DNA from: Halorussus limi
GTDB taxonomy: Archaea > Halobacteriota > Halobacteria > Halobacteriales > Haladaptataceae
Assembly: GCF_023238205.1 (NCBI RefSeq)
Contig: NZ_CP096663.1
Coordinates: 1-64,000 of the forward strand
Reading direction: 5' to 3'
Length of the DNA: 64,000 nt
Position 1 is the stretch's first letter. Every line of letters starts with the position of its first letter. The notes beneath the pieces were generated by a model, which saw only the letters and a list, made by a program, of their open reading frames with translations, did no database searches and was not told where the DNA came from. This document shows, one piece after another, positions 62,972 through 64,000 of the stretch. Position numbers and translations under genes: made by a program.

Positions 62972-64000
62972 GTGCCAACGTTCGTCGTCGTCGGCGGCGA
63001 TGCCGCCGGAATGTCAGCGGCCAGTAAAGCGAAACGGGACGACCCGGATCTCGACGTCGTCGTCTTCGAACAGGGGGAGTGGGTTTCGTACGGCGCCTGC
63101 GGACTCCCGTATTATATCAAAGGTGAGATCGACTCCCTCGAAGATCTCGTCTCGGTCACGCCCGAGGAGTTCCGTCAGGAACGGGATATCGATCTCCGAA
63201 CCGGACACGAAGTCGTCGATATCGACCCCTCGAAGCGGGTCGTCACAGCACGGAGTGACGATGGAGCGGTGAGACAGGAGTACGATCACCTACTCGTTGC
63301 GACGGGCGCAGAGGCAATAACGCCGCCGATCGACGGGGTAGACCACACGGGCGTCTACACGCTCGGGTCGATGTCAGACGGGAAAGACCTCCGTGACTAC
63401 GTGGGGCGGGCGCGTGCCGACGGCAATCTGCAGCAACCCGACAGGGGACCTGCGTGCCAGTTCCTCGAAACGTGTACCGGACCTGTCGGCATCGTCGGTG
63501 GTGGATACATCGGTATCGAGATGGCGGAAGCGCTCGCGGCCAACGGATTCGAGGTCCACCTCTTCCAGCGCGGCGACCGTATTCTGAAGCAGTTCAGCGA
63601 GGCCACGAGTGAGACTGTCCTCGACCACCTCGCCGACCGAGACGTTGCGGTCTACCTCGGGGCGGAAGTAGAGACGCTCGCGGGCGACGACAGGGTCGAA
63701 GCGGTCGTCACCGACGACGTACGCGTCCCTGTCGAAATGGTACTCGTCGGGACCGGCGTCCGCCCGCGAACAGCCCTCGCCGAGGACGCGGGCGTTCAAT
63801 TAGGCGAAACGGGGGCCATCGCGACCGACACGTACCGAGAGACGAACCTCCCGGACGTGTACGCGGCAGGCGACTGTGCGGAGACCGAACACGTCGTCAC
63901 GGGCGAGCCAGCGTACGTGCCCTTGGCGTTGACCGCCAACCGCCACGGCCGGGCAATCGGACAGACTGTCGCAGGAGAACCGACGGAGGGCGGCGGTACC
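62972..64000 (+). CDS. CoA-disulfide reductase/NADH oxidase-like flavoprotein (partial)
   Basis: An open frame of 343 codons from GTG 62972 runs off the window. The start (TFVVVGGDAAGMSAASKAKR) is the FAD-binding Rossmann motif. WVSYGACGLPYYIKGEI holds the single redox Cys of the CoA-disulfide reductase/Nox class. VGIVGGGYIGIEMAEALAAN (about 169-188) binds NAD(P)H, and YAAGDCAETEHVVTGEPAYV is the second FAD motif. Such enzymes reduce CoA or protein disulfides or oxygen. An unusual Cys pair, GPACQFLETCTG, lies just before the NAD motif. The C-terminal end is not visible. Confidence 0.9.
   Translation, partial: MPTFVVVGGDAAGMSAASKAKRDDPDLDVVVFEQGEWVSYGACGLPYYIKGEIDSLEDLVSVTPEEFRQERDIDLRTGHEVVDIDPSKRVVTARSDDGAVRQEYDHLLVATGAEAITPPIDGVDHTGVYTLGSMSDGKDLRDYVGRARADGNLQQPDRGPACQFLETCTGPVGIVGGGYIGIEMAEALAANGFEVHLFQRGDRILKQFSEATSETVLDHLADRDVAVYLGAEVETLAGDDRVEAVVTDDVRVPVEMVLVGTGVRPRTALAEDAGVQLGETGAIATDTYRETNLPDVYAAGDCAETEHVVTGEPAYVPLALTANRHGRAIGQTVAGEPTEGGGT

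Overview
The window is GC-rich DNA from a halophilic archaeon (class Halobacteria). The evidence is acidic (Asp/Glu-rich) proteins, TATA boxes about 25-35 nt before start codons without Shine-Dalgarno sites (leaderless style), an Orc1/Cdc6 gene beside origin recognition boxes, twin-arginine lipoprotein signals, and halophile-type ECF, Pst and PhoU-AbrB proteins. The ParA genes, replication initiator, broken genes and IS elements point to a plasmid, megaplasmid or plasmid-derived chromosomal region. No rRNA, tRNA or CRISPR array was seen.

Layout. 0-4 kb: GTACGAA-type repeats, a parA/partner operon, an array of GTTCCAGTGCT origin boxes and orc1/cdc6 form a replication and partition locus. 4-14.3 kb: accessory plasmid genes (ArdC-like zincin, DUF6610-like protein, AAA ATPase), then many broken small genes (RHH antitoxin, zinc-ribbon protein, two PIN-domain toxins) around an IS1595-type element. 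14.3-18.4 kb: a frameshifted MFS transporter, an arsenic operon (arsR, ACR3-type pump, arsC) and a RidA-like gene. 18.8-24.9 kb: lipoproteins, then an ECF transporter operon (S, fused A-A', T) with two extra membrane proteins. 25-35 kb: a phosphate locus with two tandem pstS copies, pstC, pstA, pstB, a phoU remnant and an AbrB-PhoU regulator, followed by an intact MFS paralogue of the broken gene at 14.3 kb. 35-45.3 kb: a PAP2 phosphatase, a broken arylsulfotransferase-like gene, and two copies of a DUF7504-like plus CHAT-protease module; one copy is cut by an IS200/IS605-type non-autonomous element. 45.5-57.3 kb: a wHTH gene and its partial copy, a YqcI/YcgG plus DUF1989 pair, an IS6-type element beside a truncated antiporter, three remnants of orc1/cdc6, and small membrane or PH-domain proteins. 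57.4-60.4 kb: DUF2249 repeats, a RIC-type di-iron repair protein and a TusA-like protein, which suggest nitrosative stress or denitrification. 60.7-64 kb: a second parA/partner operon, a repeat-rich putative centromere and the start of a CoA-disulfide-reductase-like flavoprotein.

The phosphate, arsenic and nitrosative-stress clusters look like intact adaptive cargo. Much of the remainder is mosaic and decaying: at least five genes carry a single in-frame TAG, others carry 1-2 nt frameshifts, and transposase and orc1 fragments are scattered throughout. Two partition loci and several orc1 remnants suggest fusion of replicons. The most novel candidate system is the duplicated DUF7504-like/CHAT module with its divergent wHTH gene and nearby envelope proteins (38.3-45.3 kb). 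Family names are from memory of motifs; no database search was run.
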